Counted from the first letter of the stretch, positions 40,177-49,681 are shown. The stretch is 64,000 nucleotides of DNA from VRUE01 sp963747765 (GCA_963747765.1 CAVVGH010000007.1:1-64000), one strand, 5' to 3'. Notes: generated by a model from the letters alone, not told the origin. Program-made: numbers and translations.

Positions 40177-41561
40177 GCGGCGGCCCGATCGACGTCGATG
40201 TCGCCGCGCGCGTCATCTCCCGTGCGCTGGCCTCGGGCGGCGAGTTCGCCGAGGTTTTCGCCGAAAGGCGCAGCGGCCTGACGATGACGATCGACGAGTC
40301 GCGGGTCGAGTCCGTTCAGTCGGGCGTGGAGGAGGGCGCGGGCGTTCGCGTGATCGACGGAGGCACGACGTACTTCGCCCATGTCGACGGTCTCGACCCC
40401 GCGGATCTCGAGCGCGCCGCCGCCGAGGCTGCGGCGGCGCTGCACGCTGGGCAGGTCGAGCCGCGGCCGCTGCGGGCGGTCGCCAGCAACCCACAGCCGA
40501 TCGAGCAACGCCCCGAAAGCGTCTCGGCGGAGCGCAAGGCGGCGCTGCTGCGGGAGCTCGACGGACGGGGCCGCGCAGAGGGCGGCGAGGTGGCGCAGCT
40601 GAGGGCCTCCTACGCGGAGGCTCGGCGAGAGGTTGCCGTCGCCAATTCCGAGGGGCTTCTGACCGGTGACGATCGGACCCGGGTGCGGATCGGCGCGCAG
40701 GCGGTTGCCCGGCGAGGTGAGCGAGTCGAGACCGGCGCCGAAACGCTCGGCGGGCATCGGGGCTTCGAGCTGTTCGACGACGATCCGGGGGCAATCGCGG
40801 CCGCCGCGGCGCGCGCGGCCCTCACCCTGCTGGATGCCGGCCCGGCGCCGACCGGGTCGATGCCGGTGGTGGTCGGTGGTGGTTTCGGCGGCGTCCTCTT
40901 CCATGAGATGACCGGTCACGGCCTGGAGGCCGATCACGTTCAGAAGGGGGCGAGCGTCTACGCGGGCAGGCTCGGTGAGAAGATCGCCCAGCCGCTGCTC
41001 AGCGCCTACGACGACGGTCGCCTGCCGGGCGAGTGGGGGAGCGACGCAGTCGACGACGAGGGCACTCCCACCCAGAAGACCCTCGTGATCGAGCGGGGGC
41101 GCCTCACCTCCTATCTCTACGATCGGCTGCGGGCCGCCAAGGACGGCGTCGCTTCGACCGGCAACGGCCGCCGCGAGAGCTTTCGCCACCTGCCGATCCC
41201 CCGAATGACCAACACCTACATCGCTCCCGGAGACGGTAGCCCGGAGGCGATGATCGGCGAGGTGAAGCGGGGCTTCTACGCCGTCTCCTTCGCCGGCGGT
41301 CAGGTCGATCCGGCAACGGGTGACTTCGTCTTCGGGGTGTCCGAGGGATACCTGATCGAGGCGGGCAGGGTGACCAGGCCGTGTCGCGGCGCGACCCTGA
41401 TCGGCAACTGCCGAGACGCGCTGGCGGCGATCGACGCGGTGGGCAGCGACTTCTGGATGAAGTCCGGCATCTGCGGCAAGGGCGGCCAGCACGTTCCGGT
41501 CGGGACCGGTCAGGGGCACGTGCGGATCGCGGCCATGACGGTTGGCGGTACGCAGCTGTGA
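40173..41561 (+). CDS. tldD: Metalloprotease subunit TldD
   Basis: 462 residues from the ATG at 40173, overlapping the upstream stop (ATGA). The zinc site HEMTGHGLEADH (HExxxH followed by a D-H) near residue 249 marks the catalytic subunit of the TldD/TldE heterodimer, which cuts unfolded peptides and matures some ribosomal peptides and CcdA antitoxin. The N-terminal SGLTMTIDESRVESVQSG and C-terminal MKSGICGKGGQHVPVGTGQG regions are complete. tldE overlaps its stop by 4 nt. Confidence 0.94.
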   Translation: MSGGPIDVDVAARVISRALASGGEFAEVFAERRSGLTMTIDESRVESVQSGVEEGAGVRVIDGGTTYFAHVDGLDPADLERAAAEAAAALHAGQVEPRPLRAVASNPQPIEQRPESVSAERKAALLRELDGRGRAEGGEVAQLRASYAEARREVAVANSEGLLTGDDRTRVRIGAQAVARRGERVETGAETLGGHRGFELFDDDPGAIAAAAARAALTLLDAGPAPTGSMPVVVGGGFGGVLFHEMTGHGLEADHVQKGASVYAGRLGEKIAQPLLSAYDDGRLPGEWGSDAVDDEGTPTQKTLVIERGRLTSYLYDRLRAAKDGVASTGNGRRESFRHLPIPRMTNTYIAPGDGSPEAMIGEVKRGFYAVSFAGGQVDPATGDFVFGVSEGYLIEAGRVTRPCRGATLIGNCRDALAAIDAVGSDFWMKSGICGKGGQHVPVGTGQGHVRIAAMTVGGTQL

Positions 41562-42931
41562 GCGCTCGGCGAGGGACGTCCGTCGACCTCGGTCTTGCCG
41601 GCCGGGCCGTCGAGGCAACCGTTGCGGCGGGTGCCACCGCCGCCGAGGCATACGCCACAGCGGCCACCACGCGCGAGGTGCGCGTGCACGCGGGGGAGGT
41701 CGAAAGCCTCACCGCCGCCTCCCAGCGCGGGATTGGGATCAGGGCTTGGATCGGCGGGCGCGTCGGCTACGGCTATGGCACCGACCTTTCCCCGGACGGC
41801 ATCGTGGCGACCGCGAATCGCGCGGTCGGGGCGGCGCAGGTCGCCGATGAGGACGAGTTCGCCGGGCCACCCGATAGCGCCGAGAGGGCACCGGCCCTGG
41901 ACGGGCTGAGCGACCCGTCCCTGGGCGAGTGGTCTACCGACCGGATTGCAGCGCTTGCGCTTGCGGTCGAGCAGTCCGCGCTGCAGGCCGATCCCAGGGT
42001 GGTCGGTGTCGAGCAGGCTGTCTACGTCGACAGTGCGGATCGCGTTGCCATCGCCAGCTCGTCCGGCCTCGCCGGCGAGTTCGAGGCATCCAGTTGCTAC
42101 GCCTACCTGCAGGCGCTGGCGGACGGTGAGGACAGCCGCGAGACCGGCCTGGGCTTTGGCCTTGCGCGCGGGCCCGCCGGTCTGGACGCGCTCGCCATCG
42201 GTCGGGAGGCCGCGCGGCGGGCCGTGGAGATGATCGGCGCGCGCAAGCCCCCCTCCCGTTGCTGCCCGGCCGTCCTGGACCCGACGGTTGCCGCGAGCTT
42301 TGTCGGTGTCGTCGGCGGGGCGGTGGCCGCCGACGCCGTGCAGCGCGGCCGCTCTCCGCTCGGCGGTCGGCTCGGCGAAGAGATCGCCAGCGATGCCTTC
42401 GCCCTGCACGACGATGGCCTCGTCTCGGAGGGCATCGCCTCCTCTCCGTTCGACGCCGAGGGCGTGTCCAGGCGGCGCACGGCGGTTATCGCGGAGGGGC
42501 AACTGCAGACATATCTCTACGACACCTACACCGCGCGGCGCGGGGGTGGCTCCTCGACGGGCAACGCGGACCGCACCGGCTACCGCTCCCAGCCTTCGGT
42601 GTCGGCGTCCAATCTCGTCGTCCAGCCCGGGCGGCACAGCTTCGAGGAGCTGTTGGAGGAGGCGGGCGAGGGTGTCTGCATCACGGACGTGACGGGTCTG
42701 CACTCCGGCGTCAACCCGGTCACTGGTGTGTTCTCGGTCGGCGCCTCCGGGCGGGCGATCCGGGGTGGCGAGCTGGCGGAGCCGGTTCGGGGGTTCACGA
42801 TCGCCAGCGACCTGATCTCGATGTTGCGCGTCGTCAGGGCCGCCGGCGAGGCGTCTCGCTGGGTTCCGTTTGGCGGCTCGGTGAACACGCCGGCGCTGCT
42901 GATCGGCGAGATGACGGTCAGCGGTGCCTGA
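41558..42931 (+). CDS. tldE: Metalloprotease subunit TldE (PmbA)
   Basis: 457 residues from a GTG overlapping tldD (GTGA). The PmbA/TldE features are VRVHAGEVESLTAASQRGIG near the start, an internal PLGGRLGEEIASDAF and the C-terminal GVNPVTGVFSVGASG. The HExxxH motif of TldD is absent, as expected for the non-catalytic partner. The product combines with TldD in a heterodimer whose substrate here is unknown. Confidence 0.93.
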   Translation: MSARRGTSVDLGLAGRAVEATVAAGATAAEAYATAATTREVRVHAGEVESLTAASQRGIGIRAWIGGRVGYGYGTDLSPDGIVATANRAVGAAQVADEDEFAGPPDSAERAPALDGLSDPSLGEWSTDRIAALALAVEQSALQADPRVVGVEQAVYVDSADRVAIASSSGLAGEFEASSCYAYLQALADGEDSRETGLGFGLARGPAGLDALAIGREAARRAVEMIGARKPPSRCCPAVLDPTVAASFVGVVGGAVAADAVQRGRSPLGGRLGEEIASDAFALHDDGLVSEGIASSPFDAEGVSRRRTAVIAEGQLQTYLYDTYTARRGGGSSTGNADRTGYRSQPSVSASNLVVQPGRHSFEELLEEAGEGVCITDVTGLHSGVNPVTGVFSVGASGRAIRGGELAEPVRGFTIASDLISMLRVVRAAGEASRWVPFGGSVNTPALLIGEMTVSGA

Positions 42932-43002
42932 GGCAGCGCCCTTTACGCCCGAGCCCGCTGTTAGATTGCGGCCGACCTCAACGACGACGGAGGAGCTTCG
43001 AC

Positions 43003-43281
43003 GTGACAAAGGCTGAGTTTCTGGACCGACTGGCAGCTGACAACCGGCTTGGCAGCAAAAGGGCCGCGAGCGACGCACTCGATGCGGTGCTCGAGACGAT
43101 TACAGACACCCTGAGCAGCGGAGGCGAGGTCAGCTTCACCGGCTTCGGCAAGTTCCACGTGGCCGAGCGAGGCCCCCGCCAGGGAGTCAACCCTCGCACC
43201 GGCGAGCGGATCACGATCCCCGGCGGCAAGGTGCCGCGCTTCTCCGCCGGTTCGGCGTTGAAGACCAGGGTCAAGGGCTGA
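43003..43281 (+). CDS. hup: HU-family DNA-binding protein
   Basis: 92 residues from GTG with CGGAGGAG upstream. TKAEFLDRLAADNRLGSK and VSFTGFGKFHVAERGPRQGV with NPRTGERITIP are the HU/IHF fold, the latter region forming the DNA-intercalating arm. It lacks the long Lys/Ala-rich tail of mycobacterial HU. The stop codon overlaps the predicted pyrF start (CTGA), so the two are coupled. Confidence 0.93.
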   Translation: MTKAEFLDRLAADNRLGSKRAASDALDAVLETITDTLSSGGEVSFTGFGKFHVAERGPRQGVNPRTGERITIPGGKVPRFSAGSALKTRVKG

Positions 43282-44159
43282 GCATCCCCTTCGCAGATCG
43301 GCTGGCGGCGCTCGTTGAAGAGCGCCGCAGCCAGATCTGCCTGGGGCTCGACCCCGACCCGGCGAGGCTCGCCGGGACCGATGCGCCGGACGCTGTCTCG
43401 CCAGCCGAGCGGGCCGCGGCGGCCGTCGCCGCACACTGCCTTTCGCTGATCGAGCAGGCCGGCCCGGCCTGTGTTGCCGTCAAGCCCCAGCTGGCCTGCT
43501 TCGAGCGGCTCGGAGCTCCCGGTTGGGCCGCGCTGGCCGAGGTCTGCGCAGCGGCGCGTGCGGCGGGGCTGCTGACGATCGCCGACGGCAAGCGCGGCGA
43601 CGTTCCGGTCACCGCGGCCGCCTACGGGCAGGCCCTGGTCGGCGATACGCCAACCCCGTGGGGCCCCGTTCCCGGGCTGGGGGTCGATGCGTTCACGGCA
43701 AACCCGCTGCTCGGTCGAGACGCGCTGGAGCCGTTGGTTGCCGCCGCCGAGGCCGCGTCGGCCGGCGTCTTTGCCCTGGTGAGGACCAGCAACCCCGGTG
43801 CGGCCGACATCGAGGACCTGCCGGCGCCCGAGCAGCCGCTGCACGAGCGGCTCGCGGCTCTGGTCGAGGGGTTTGCGGACCGGCTCGATGGCAACACGGG
43901 CCTCAGCGGGATGGGAGCCGTGGTCGGTGCCACCGAGCCCGGTCACATCGGTCGGCTGAGGGAGCTGATGCCGCGTTCGATCTTCCTGATTCCCGGCGTC
44001 GGCGCGCAGGGAGGGCAGCCGGAGCTGCTCGGCGCCGCGTTCGGCCCTGGCCCCAGCGCCGCCCTGGTGGCTGCGTCGCGGGGAATCTCCGGAGACCCCG
44101 ACCCGGCGGCTGCCGCGGAGCGCCTCCGGGCAACGGTTTGGGACGTCTCCGCCGCGTGA
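43278..44159 (+). CDS. pyrF: Orotidine 5'-phosphate decarboxylase, apparent CTG start
   Basis: 293 residues if translation begins at CTG 43278, which overlaps the HU stop as CTGA. No ATG, GTG or TTG exists in this frame before 43734, which is far inside the protein. The frame from 43281 encodes a full type-2 PyrF: FADRLAALVEERRSQICLGL with LDPDP near residue 23, the catalytic DGKRGDVPVTA near residue 97 (a normal DxKRGD lysine/aspartate array), VNPLLG-type NPLLGRD and the C-terminal IPGVGAQGGQP phosphate loop. It makes UMP. A one-base sequencing error at the start is the alternative. Confidence 0.85.
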   Translation: MSIPFADRLAALVEERRSQICLGLDPDPARLAGTDAPDAVSPAERAAAAVAAHCLSLIEQAGPACVAVKPQLACFERLGAPGWAALAEVCAAARAAGLLTIADGKRGDVPVTAAAYGQALVGDTPTPWGPVPGLGVDAFTANPLLGRDALEPLVAAAEAASAGVFALVRTSNPGAADIEDLPAPEQPLHERLAALVEGFADRLDGNTGLSGMGAVVGATEPGHIGRLRELMPRSIFLIPGVGAQGGQPELLGAAFGPGPSAALVAASRGISGDPDPAAAAERLRATVWDVSAA

Positions 44160-44262
44160 GGCAGGTGCCGCCCAGCCCGCCATACTGCTCGCCGCCACGC
44201 GCAACGTCTCCCCTGAGCCGCTATACGATCTTCAGCGCCGATTCGACCTCTGCGCCTGACCG

Positions 44263-44586
44263 ATGAACGACCGCGCCTCACCACCAGCCCGGGCCCTTGC
44301 AGCGATCGCCCTCGTGGGCGGCGTCCTGGTGCTGATCGTCGTGATCGGCAGCTCGCTCGGAGGCGAAGGGGGGACGCCGGTCGGCAGCGGGCAGCGAAAG
44401 AGCTCGACAGAGCGACCGAGTCGCGCCAGAAAGCGCCCGGTCCCCGCGACATACGTCGTCCAGAACGGCGACACGCTGACGTCGATCGCGCACAGGATGG
44501 GCATGTCGGTGGCTCGCATTCAGGCTCTGAACCCGAGCGTGGATCCGCAGATCCTGATCTCGGGCGAAAAGCTGCGTCTGCGGTGA
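44263..44586 (+). CDS. LysM-domain membrane-anchored protein
   Basis: 107 residues. An N-terminal membrane segment (residues 10-31) precedes a Ser/Arg-rich linker and one LysM domain (residues 62-106, YVVQNGDTLTSIAHRMGMS with INPSVDP-like LNPSVDPQIL), which binds peptidoglycan. The stop overlaps the start of the carboxypeptidase gene by 4 nt (GTGA), placing it in a wall-linked operon. Confidence 0.85.
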   Translation: MNDRASPPARALAAIALVGGVLVLIVVIGSSLGGEGGTPVGSGQRKSSTERPSRARKRPVPATYVVQNGDTLTSIAHRMGMSVARIQALNPSVDPQILISGEKLRLR

Positions 44587-45848
44587 GGCGACTCCCTCTC
44601 GTTGCGGTCCTCGGTGCGGCGCTCGCCCTGGCCGCCGCGAGCCCCCAGCCGGTTGCCGCAAAGCAGCCAAGCATCGAGGCTCGCGCCTGGGTAGTAGTCG
44701 ACGCCCGGAGCGGCGACGTGCTGGCGTCCCACGCCGCCGCGCGCCGTTTGCCGATCGCGAGCACGACCAAGCTGATGACCGCCTACGTCAGCCTGCGCGA
44801 GCTGCCGCTCGGGAAGATCGTCAGGGCAAGGCCATACCGCGCGTCCTTTGGGGAGTCGTTGCTGGACCTGCGCCCCGGGCAGCGGATCAGCGTTCGCGAC
44901 CTGCTCTACGGGCTGATCCTGCGCAGCGGCAACGACGCCGCCTACGACCTCGCCCGCGCGGCCGCCGGCTCGGAGGCCCGCTTCATACGACAGATGAACC
45001 GGCGCGCCGCGGCACTCGGGCTTGCCGATACGCACTACGCCAATCCGATCGGGCTGGATCAGCGCGGCAACTATTCGACTGCGCTCGACCTCACGACCCT
45101 CGGCAGACGGCTGCTCGACATCCCGCTCTTCGCGAAGATCGCGGCTTCGCGCAGCGCCGTGCTGCGCAGCGTGCGCCCGGTGCGCCGCATTTCCACCCTG
45201 AACGAGCTGTTGGGAATGGCGCCCTGGGTGACCGGCGTCAAGACAGGCCACACCCTCGGAGCGAGATATGTGCTGGTCGGCTCGGGTCGTCGCCGCGGAG
45301 TCGATCTGGTCTCCGCCGTGATTGGCGCGGCGACGGACGAGGATCGATTCGAGGGCACCCTGCGGCTGCTCGACTACGGCTTCTCCCTGTACCGGCGGCG
45401 GGTGCCGGTGCGCAGCGGAGAAGACCTCGCCGAGCCGTCGATTCAGTTCTCCGGCGGGAGGCTGCCGCTGCGAGCCGCGCGCTCGGCGACGGTCGGAGTC
45501 AGGCGCGGCCAACGGCTGAGCGTTGCGGTGCGGGCGCCGCGTGAGGTCGAGGGCCCGATCGCTCGGGGCACGGCGCTCGGACGAGCCACGATCCTGGTCG
45601 ACGGCCGGCGCGCGGCGAGCGTGCCGTTGCGAGCGGCCCGCGCGATCCCCGCCGCGGGCGCATTCGACCGAGCGCGCGCCTTCGCCGGCGACCATGCGGC
45701 AGCGCTCACCCTGGCGCTGTTCGTGATACTGATTGGAGCGGTCCTTCTGTGGCGCCTGGTGCGCCCGGGACCGGGACGACAGGATGAGATGGTGAGTCGC
45801 GAGAAGAGGCAGGTCGCAGGCCGCCGCAAGCGGGGTGTGGCGAAGTGA
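44583..45848 (+). CDS. D-alanyl-D-alanine carboxypeptidase (PBP5-type)
   Basis: 421 residues, GTG start overlapping the LysM gene. A signal peptide (residues 5-26) is followed by the S11 peptidase domain with all three penicillin-binding motifs: STTK near residue 61, SGN near residue 118 and KTGHT near residue 221. A hydrophobic helix near residues 375-395 (ALTLALFVILIGAVLLWRL) anchors the C-terminus. It trims stem pentapeptides of peptidoglycan. The gene overlaps the downstream kinase by 4 nt. Confidence 0.92.
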   Translation: MRRLPLVAVLGAALALAAASPQPVAAKQPSIEARAWVVVDARSGDVLASHAAARRLPIASTTKLMTAYVSLRELPLGKIVRARPYRASFGESLLDLRPGQRISVRDLLYGLILRSGNDAAYDLARAAAGSEARFIRQMNRRAAALGLADTHYANPIGLDQRGNYSTALDLTTLGRRLLDIPLFAKIAASRSAVLRSVRPVRRISTLNELLGMAPWVTGVKTGHTLGARYVLVGSGRRRGVDLVSAVIGAATDEDRFEGTLRLLDYGFSLYRRRVPVRSGEDLAEPSIQFSGGRLPLRAARSATVGVRRGQRLSVAVRAPREVEGPIARGTALGRATILVDGRRAASVPLRAARAIPAAGAFDRARAFAGDHAAALTLALFVILIGAVLLWRLVRPGPGRQDEMVSREKRQVAGRRKRGVAK

Positions 45849-46801
45849 TCCTGACCGTTACCTTGAACGCCGCCATCGACCGCACGGTTGCCGTCCCGAA
45901 CTTCCGGTTGGGCCACCGTCACCGGGCCGTGGAGAGCCGCACCGTTGCCGGTGGGAAGGGCATCAACGTCGCCCGCGCCATCGGCCTGCTGGGCCGCCCC
46001 GTGATCGCCACGGGGTTTGCCGGCGGCCCGACCGGGAACCGTGTGGCCGAGCAGCTCCGCCAGGAGGCGATCCTCACCGACTTCACGGCGATCGCCGGCG
46101 AAACGCGGATCAACCTGGCGGTGATCGACCCCACCTCCGGCGAGCAGACCGAGATCAACGAGCGGGGGCCGGCGGTCAGCCCGGAGGAGGTCGAGCGGTT
46201 CGTCAAGCGGCTCGACTACCTGGCCGGAGGCGCCAGCATCTGCGTGCTTGCCGGGACGCTTCCCCCGGGCGCGGGGGACGACCTCTACGCGCGTCTGGTC
46301 GTGAATCTCCGCGAGCGTGGCGTGACGGTCGTCCTCGATGCCGAGGGGGAGCCGATGCGGGCGGGGCTCCGGGCCGGCGCATCGGTCGTCACTCCGAACG
46401 AGCGCGAGGCCGAGGAGCTGGTCGGCCAGGAGTTTGCCGATCGCGGCGACCTCGTGCACGGTCTATCGGAGCTGGTCCGGCTGGGAGCCGGGGAAGCCGC
46501 GATCACCCGGCCCGACGGGTGCGTCGCCGTCGTCGGCGAGGGGTCGGAGCGACGCTTCCTGGAGGTCAGCATCAAATCGCTGGACCCGGTATCGACCGTC
46601 GGCTCGGGCGACGCGTTCCTCGCGGGCTACGTCGCCGGGCGCTACGACGGCCGCGACCTCGCGGACTGCCTTGCCTTCGGCGTCGCCTGCGGAGCCGAGT
46701 CGACACAGCATTTCGGAGCCGGGGCCGTCGACCGAAACCGCGCCGAGCGGTTGCTCGGGGAGGTCGAGGTGCGCGATCTGGAGGTCCACGCGGAAGTGTA
46801 G
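45845..46801 (+). CDS. PfkB-family kinase, 1-phosphofructokinase-like
   Basis: 318 residues, GTG start overlapping the carboxypeptidase stop. ILTVTLNAAIDRTV at the start and AGGKGINVARA near residue 37 are the LacC/FruK subgroup pattern, and VSTVGSGDAFLAGYV near residue 250 holds the catalytic Asp and anion hole. It phosphorylates a sugar phosphate, most likely fructose 1-phosphate or tagatose 6-phosphate. No PTS genes are adjacent, so the substrate is open; coupling with a wall enzyme is unusual. Confidence 0.82.
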   Translation: MILTVTLNAAIDRTVAVPNFRLGHRHRAVESRTVAGGKGINVARAIGLLGRPVIATGFAGGPTGNRVAEQLRQEAILTDFTAIAGETRINLAVIDPTSGEQTEINERGPAVSPEEVERFVKRLDYLAGGASICVLAGTLPPGAGDDLYARLVVNLRERGVTVVLDAEGEPMRAGLRAGASVVTPNEREAEELVGQEFADRGDLVHGLSELVRLGAGEAAITRPDGCVAVVGEGSERRFLEVSIKSLDPVSTVGSGDAFLAGYVAGRYDGRDLADCLAFGVACGAESTQHFGAGAVDRNRAERLLGEVEVRDLEVHAEV

Positions 46802-46833
46802 GCTGGCTGAAGAACGCCACCCTGGAGGATCAA

Positions 46834-48039
46834 TTGGAGATCGACATCGGTCGGGGCAAGAAGGGGCGGCGCGCTTACGGATTCGATGACATCGCGATCG
46901 TTCCGTCGCGTCGCACCAGGGACCCCGACGACATAGACATCAGCTGGACGCTTGGCCCTTACCGATTCGACCTGCCGCTGCTCGCCGCCGCGATGGACGG
47001 CGTCGTCAGCCCCGACACGGCGGCGCTCGTCAATCAGCTGGGCGGCCTCGGAGTGCTCAACCTGGAGGGGATCTGGACTCGCTTCGAGGACGCCGAGGAG
47101 TATCTCGAGAAGATCGCCGCCGCGCCCAAGGACGAGGCGACGCGGATCATGCAGAGGATCTACACGGAGCCGGTCAAGCCGGAGTTGATCGGGCGGCGGA
47201 TCGCTGAGATCAAGGAGCGCGGCGCGGTTGCCTGCGGCTCTCTGACCCCGCAGAAGGTGCGCGAGCACTATGAGATCGCCGTCGAGGCGGGAATCGACAT
47301 CCTCGTCGTCCAGGGCACGGTGATCTCCGCGGAACACGTCTCGACGACGGTTGAGCCGCTCAACCTGAAGGAGTTCATCGCCGAGGTGCCGGTGCCGACG
47401 GTGGTCGGCGGCTGCGCCTCCTACTCGACCGGCCTGCATCTGATGCGGACCGGGGCGGTCGGCGTGCTGGTCGGAGTCGGCCCCGGCGCGGCGTGCACGA
47501 CCCGCGGCGTGCTTGGGATCGGCGTTCCCCAGGCGACCGCGATCGCGGACGTTGCGGCGGCGCGTGCCCAGCACATGCTGGAGACCGGGGAGTACGTGAA
47601 CGTCATCGCCGACGGCGGCATGCGGACCGGGGGGGACGTCTCCAAGGCAATCGCCTGCGGCGCCGACGCGGTGATGGTTGGCTCTCCCCTTGCCCGCGCC
47701 AAGGAGGCTCCCGGACGCGGTTTCCACTGGGGCATGGCGACCTTTCACCCATCCCTGCCGCGGGGTACGCGCGTCTCCACAAGGCAGGACGGGACGATGG
47801 AGGAGATCCTGCTCGGCCCCGCCCAGGAGAACGACGGCACGTTCAACCTGATGGGCGCCCTGCGCACATCGATGGCGACCTGCGGCTACGAGGACATTCG
47901 CTCCTTCCAGCGGGCGGAGGTGATGGTGGCCCCCGCGCTGCAGACCGAGGGCAAGAAGCTGCAGAGCGAGCAGGCCGTCGGCATGGGCTCCAACGGCCGG
48001 GCGGCCGTTTCCGCCGGCGTCGGAGTCGCCGACGACTGA
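46834..48039 (+). CDS. guaB3: GuaB3-type IMP dehydrogenase family protein
   Basis: 401 residues from a TTG preceded by CTGGAGGA; the longer upstream frame belongs to the kinase region. The barrel is IMPDH-like without a CBS insert: the active-site loop GVGPGAACTTRGVLGIG near residue 215 with its cysteine, IADGGMRTGGDVSKAIACG near residue 262, and a C-terminal LRTSMATCGYEDIRSFQ. This is the actinobacterial GuaB3 type rather than canonical GuaB. Its place directly before guaA supports a role in making GMP from IMP. Confidence 0.88.
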   Translation: MEIDIGRGKKGRRAYGFDDIAIVPSRRTRDPDDIDISWTLGPYRFDLPLLAAAMDGVVSPDTAALVNQLGGLGVLNLEGIWTRFEDAEEYLEKIAAAPKDEATRIMQRIYTEPVKPELIGRRIAEIKERGAVACGSLTPQKVREHYEIAVEAGIDILVVQGTVISAEHVSTTVEPLNLKEFIAEVPVPTVVGGCASYSTGLHLMRTGAVGVLVGVGPGAACTTRGVLGIGVPQATAIADVAAARAQHMLETGEYVNVIADGGMRTGGDVSKAIACGADAVMVGSPLARAKEAPGRGFHWGMATFHPSLPRGTRVSTRQDGTMEEILLGPAQENDGTFNLMGALRTSMATCGYEDIRSFQRAEVMVAPALQTEGKKLQSEQAVGMGSNGRAAVSAGVGVADD

Positions 48040-48064
48040 TGCCCGGCAGGGTCGGACCAGCCAG

Positions 48065-49681
48065 ATGACCGCAGGTCCTGTCGCACAGAGTCCCTCCCCG
48101 GCTCACCCGCCGGCGCCGGACTCTGCACGCGATCCGCGGAAGGAGCCGATCGAGGAGGTGTTGGTTCTCGACTTCGGGGGGCAGTACTCGCAGCTGATCG
48201 CGAGGCGGGTTCGCGAGTGCGGGGTGTTCTCGGAGCTGCTTCCCGCCACGACCTCGGCGGACAAGATTCGGGAGCGCGCGCCGAAGGCCCTGGTCCTCTC
48301 CGGCGGCCCCGCCTCCGTATACGAGCCGGGGGCGCCGGAATTCCCCACGCAACTGCTCGAGCTGGGAATCCCGATGCTCGGCATCTGTTACGGGATGCAG
48401 GCGATGGTCCAAGCGTTGGGTGGCGAGGTGGAAGGAGCAGACGCGGGGGAGTTTGGGCGCGCCGAGCTGACCCTTAGGGAGGGAGGCGGGAAGCTCCTTG
48501 GTGGCCTGCCGGAGGTCCAGAGCTGCTGGATGAGCCACCGCGACACGGTCTTCGCGCCACCGGAGGGTTTCGTCGCGCTCGCCTCGACACCGGGCTCCCC
48601 GGTCGCGGCCTGCGAGGCCCCCGACCGCGGTCTCTACGGCATCCAGTTTCATCCCGAGGTCGTCCACACGCCCTACGGGACGGAGGTGCTGACCCGCTTC
48701 CTGCGCGATATCGCCGGTTGCGAGGAACAGTGGTCGCCCCAGTCGGTGATCGCCGAGCAGGTCGGCAGGATCCGCGCCCAGGTTGGGGAGGGGAGGGTCA
48801 TCTGCGGGCTCTCCGGTGGGGTTGATTCCTCGGTCGCGGCGCTGCTCGTGCACCGGGCGGTTGGGGAGAGGCTGACCTGCGTCTTCGTCGACCACGGCCT
48901 GCTGCGCCTCAACGAGGGCGAGCAGGTGGTCGAGGCGTTTGGCGAGTTCGGCATCCCGCTGGTCCACGTCGACGCCGAGGATCGGTTTCTGGCTCGCCTG
49001 GCCGGGGTCGAAGACCCCGAGCGCAAGCGCAAGATCATCGGCGAGGAGTTCATTCGCGTCTTCGAGGAGGAGGCGGTGAAGCTCGAGGACGCCGCCTATT
49101 TGGTCCAGGGCACCCTCTACTCCGACGTAATCGAGTCGGGTGGCAGCGATGCGGCCGACACGATCAAGTCCCACCACAACGTCGGCGGCCTGCCCGAGGA
49201 CCTCGACCTGGAGCTCGTCGAGCCGCTGCGGATGCTGTTCAAGGACGAGGTGCGGGCGGTTGGCGCAGAGCTCGGCCTGCCCGAGCGCCTGGTCTGGCGC
49301 CAGCCCTTCCCTGGGCCGGGCCTGGCGATTCGCATCGTCGGCGGCGAGGTCACGCGGGAGCGCCTCGAGATCCTTCGAGGGGCCGACGCGATCCTCCAGG
49401 AGGAGATCCGCGCCGCGGAGCTCTACCGGCAGCTGTGGCAGTCCTTCTGCGTCCTGCCGGTCGTTCGCTCGGTGGGCGTGCAGGGCGACGGCCGCACCTA
49501 CGCGTACCCGATCGTGATCCGTGCGGTCACCTCCGACGATGCGATGACCGCCGACTGGGCTCGGCTGCCCTATGACCTCCTCGAGCGCGTCTCCAATCGG
49601 ATCATCAACGAGATCCGCGACGTCAACCGGGTCGCACTCGACATCTCCTCGAAGCCCCCGGCCACGATCGAGTGGGAGTAG
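48065..49681 (+). CDS. guaA: GMP synthase (glutamine-hydrolysing)
   Basis: 538 residues. The N-terminal glutaminase domain has GICYGMQAM (catalytic Cys near residue 114) and QFHPEV (His). The ATP pyrophosphatase domain has SGGVDSS near residue 256 and a C-terminal dimerisation domain ending with the usual PPATIEWE. It makes GMP from XMP and follows guaB3 by 25 nt. The 25-residue Pro/Ala-rich N-terminal extension before VLVLDFGGQYSQL is longer than usual; a later start is possible. Confidence 0.96.
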   Translation: MTAGPVAQSPSPAHPPAPDSARDPRKEPIEEVLVLDFGGQYSQLIARRVRECGVFSELLPATTSADKIRERAPKALVLSGGPASVYEPGAPEFPTQLLELGIPMLGICYGMQAMVQALGGEVEGADAGEFGRAELTLREGGGKLLGGLPEVQSCWMSHRDTVFAPPEGFVALASTPGSPVAACEAPDRGLYGIQFHPEVVHTPYGTEVLTRFLRDIAGCEEQWSPQSVIAEQVGRIRAQVGEGRVICGLSGGVDSSVAALLVHRAVGERLTCVFVDHGLLRLNEGEQVVEAFGEFGIPLVHVDAEDRFLARLAGVEDPERKRKIIGEEFIRVFEEEAVKLEDAAYLVQGTLYSDVIESGGSDAADTIKSHHNVGGLPEDLDLELVEPLRMLFKDEVRAVGAELGLPERLVWRQPFPGPGLAIRIVGGEVTRERLEILRGADAILQEEIRAAELYRQLWQSFCVLPVVRSVGVQGDGRTYAYPIVIRAVTSDDAMTADWARLPYDLLERVSNRIINEIRDVNRVALDISSKPPATIEWE

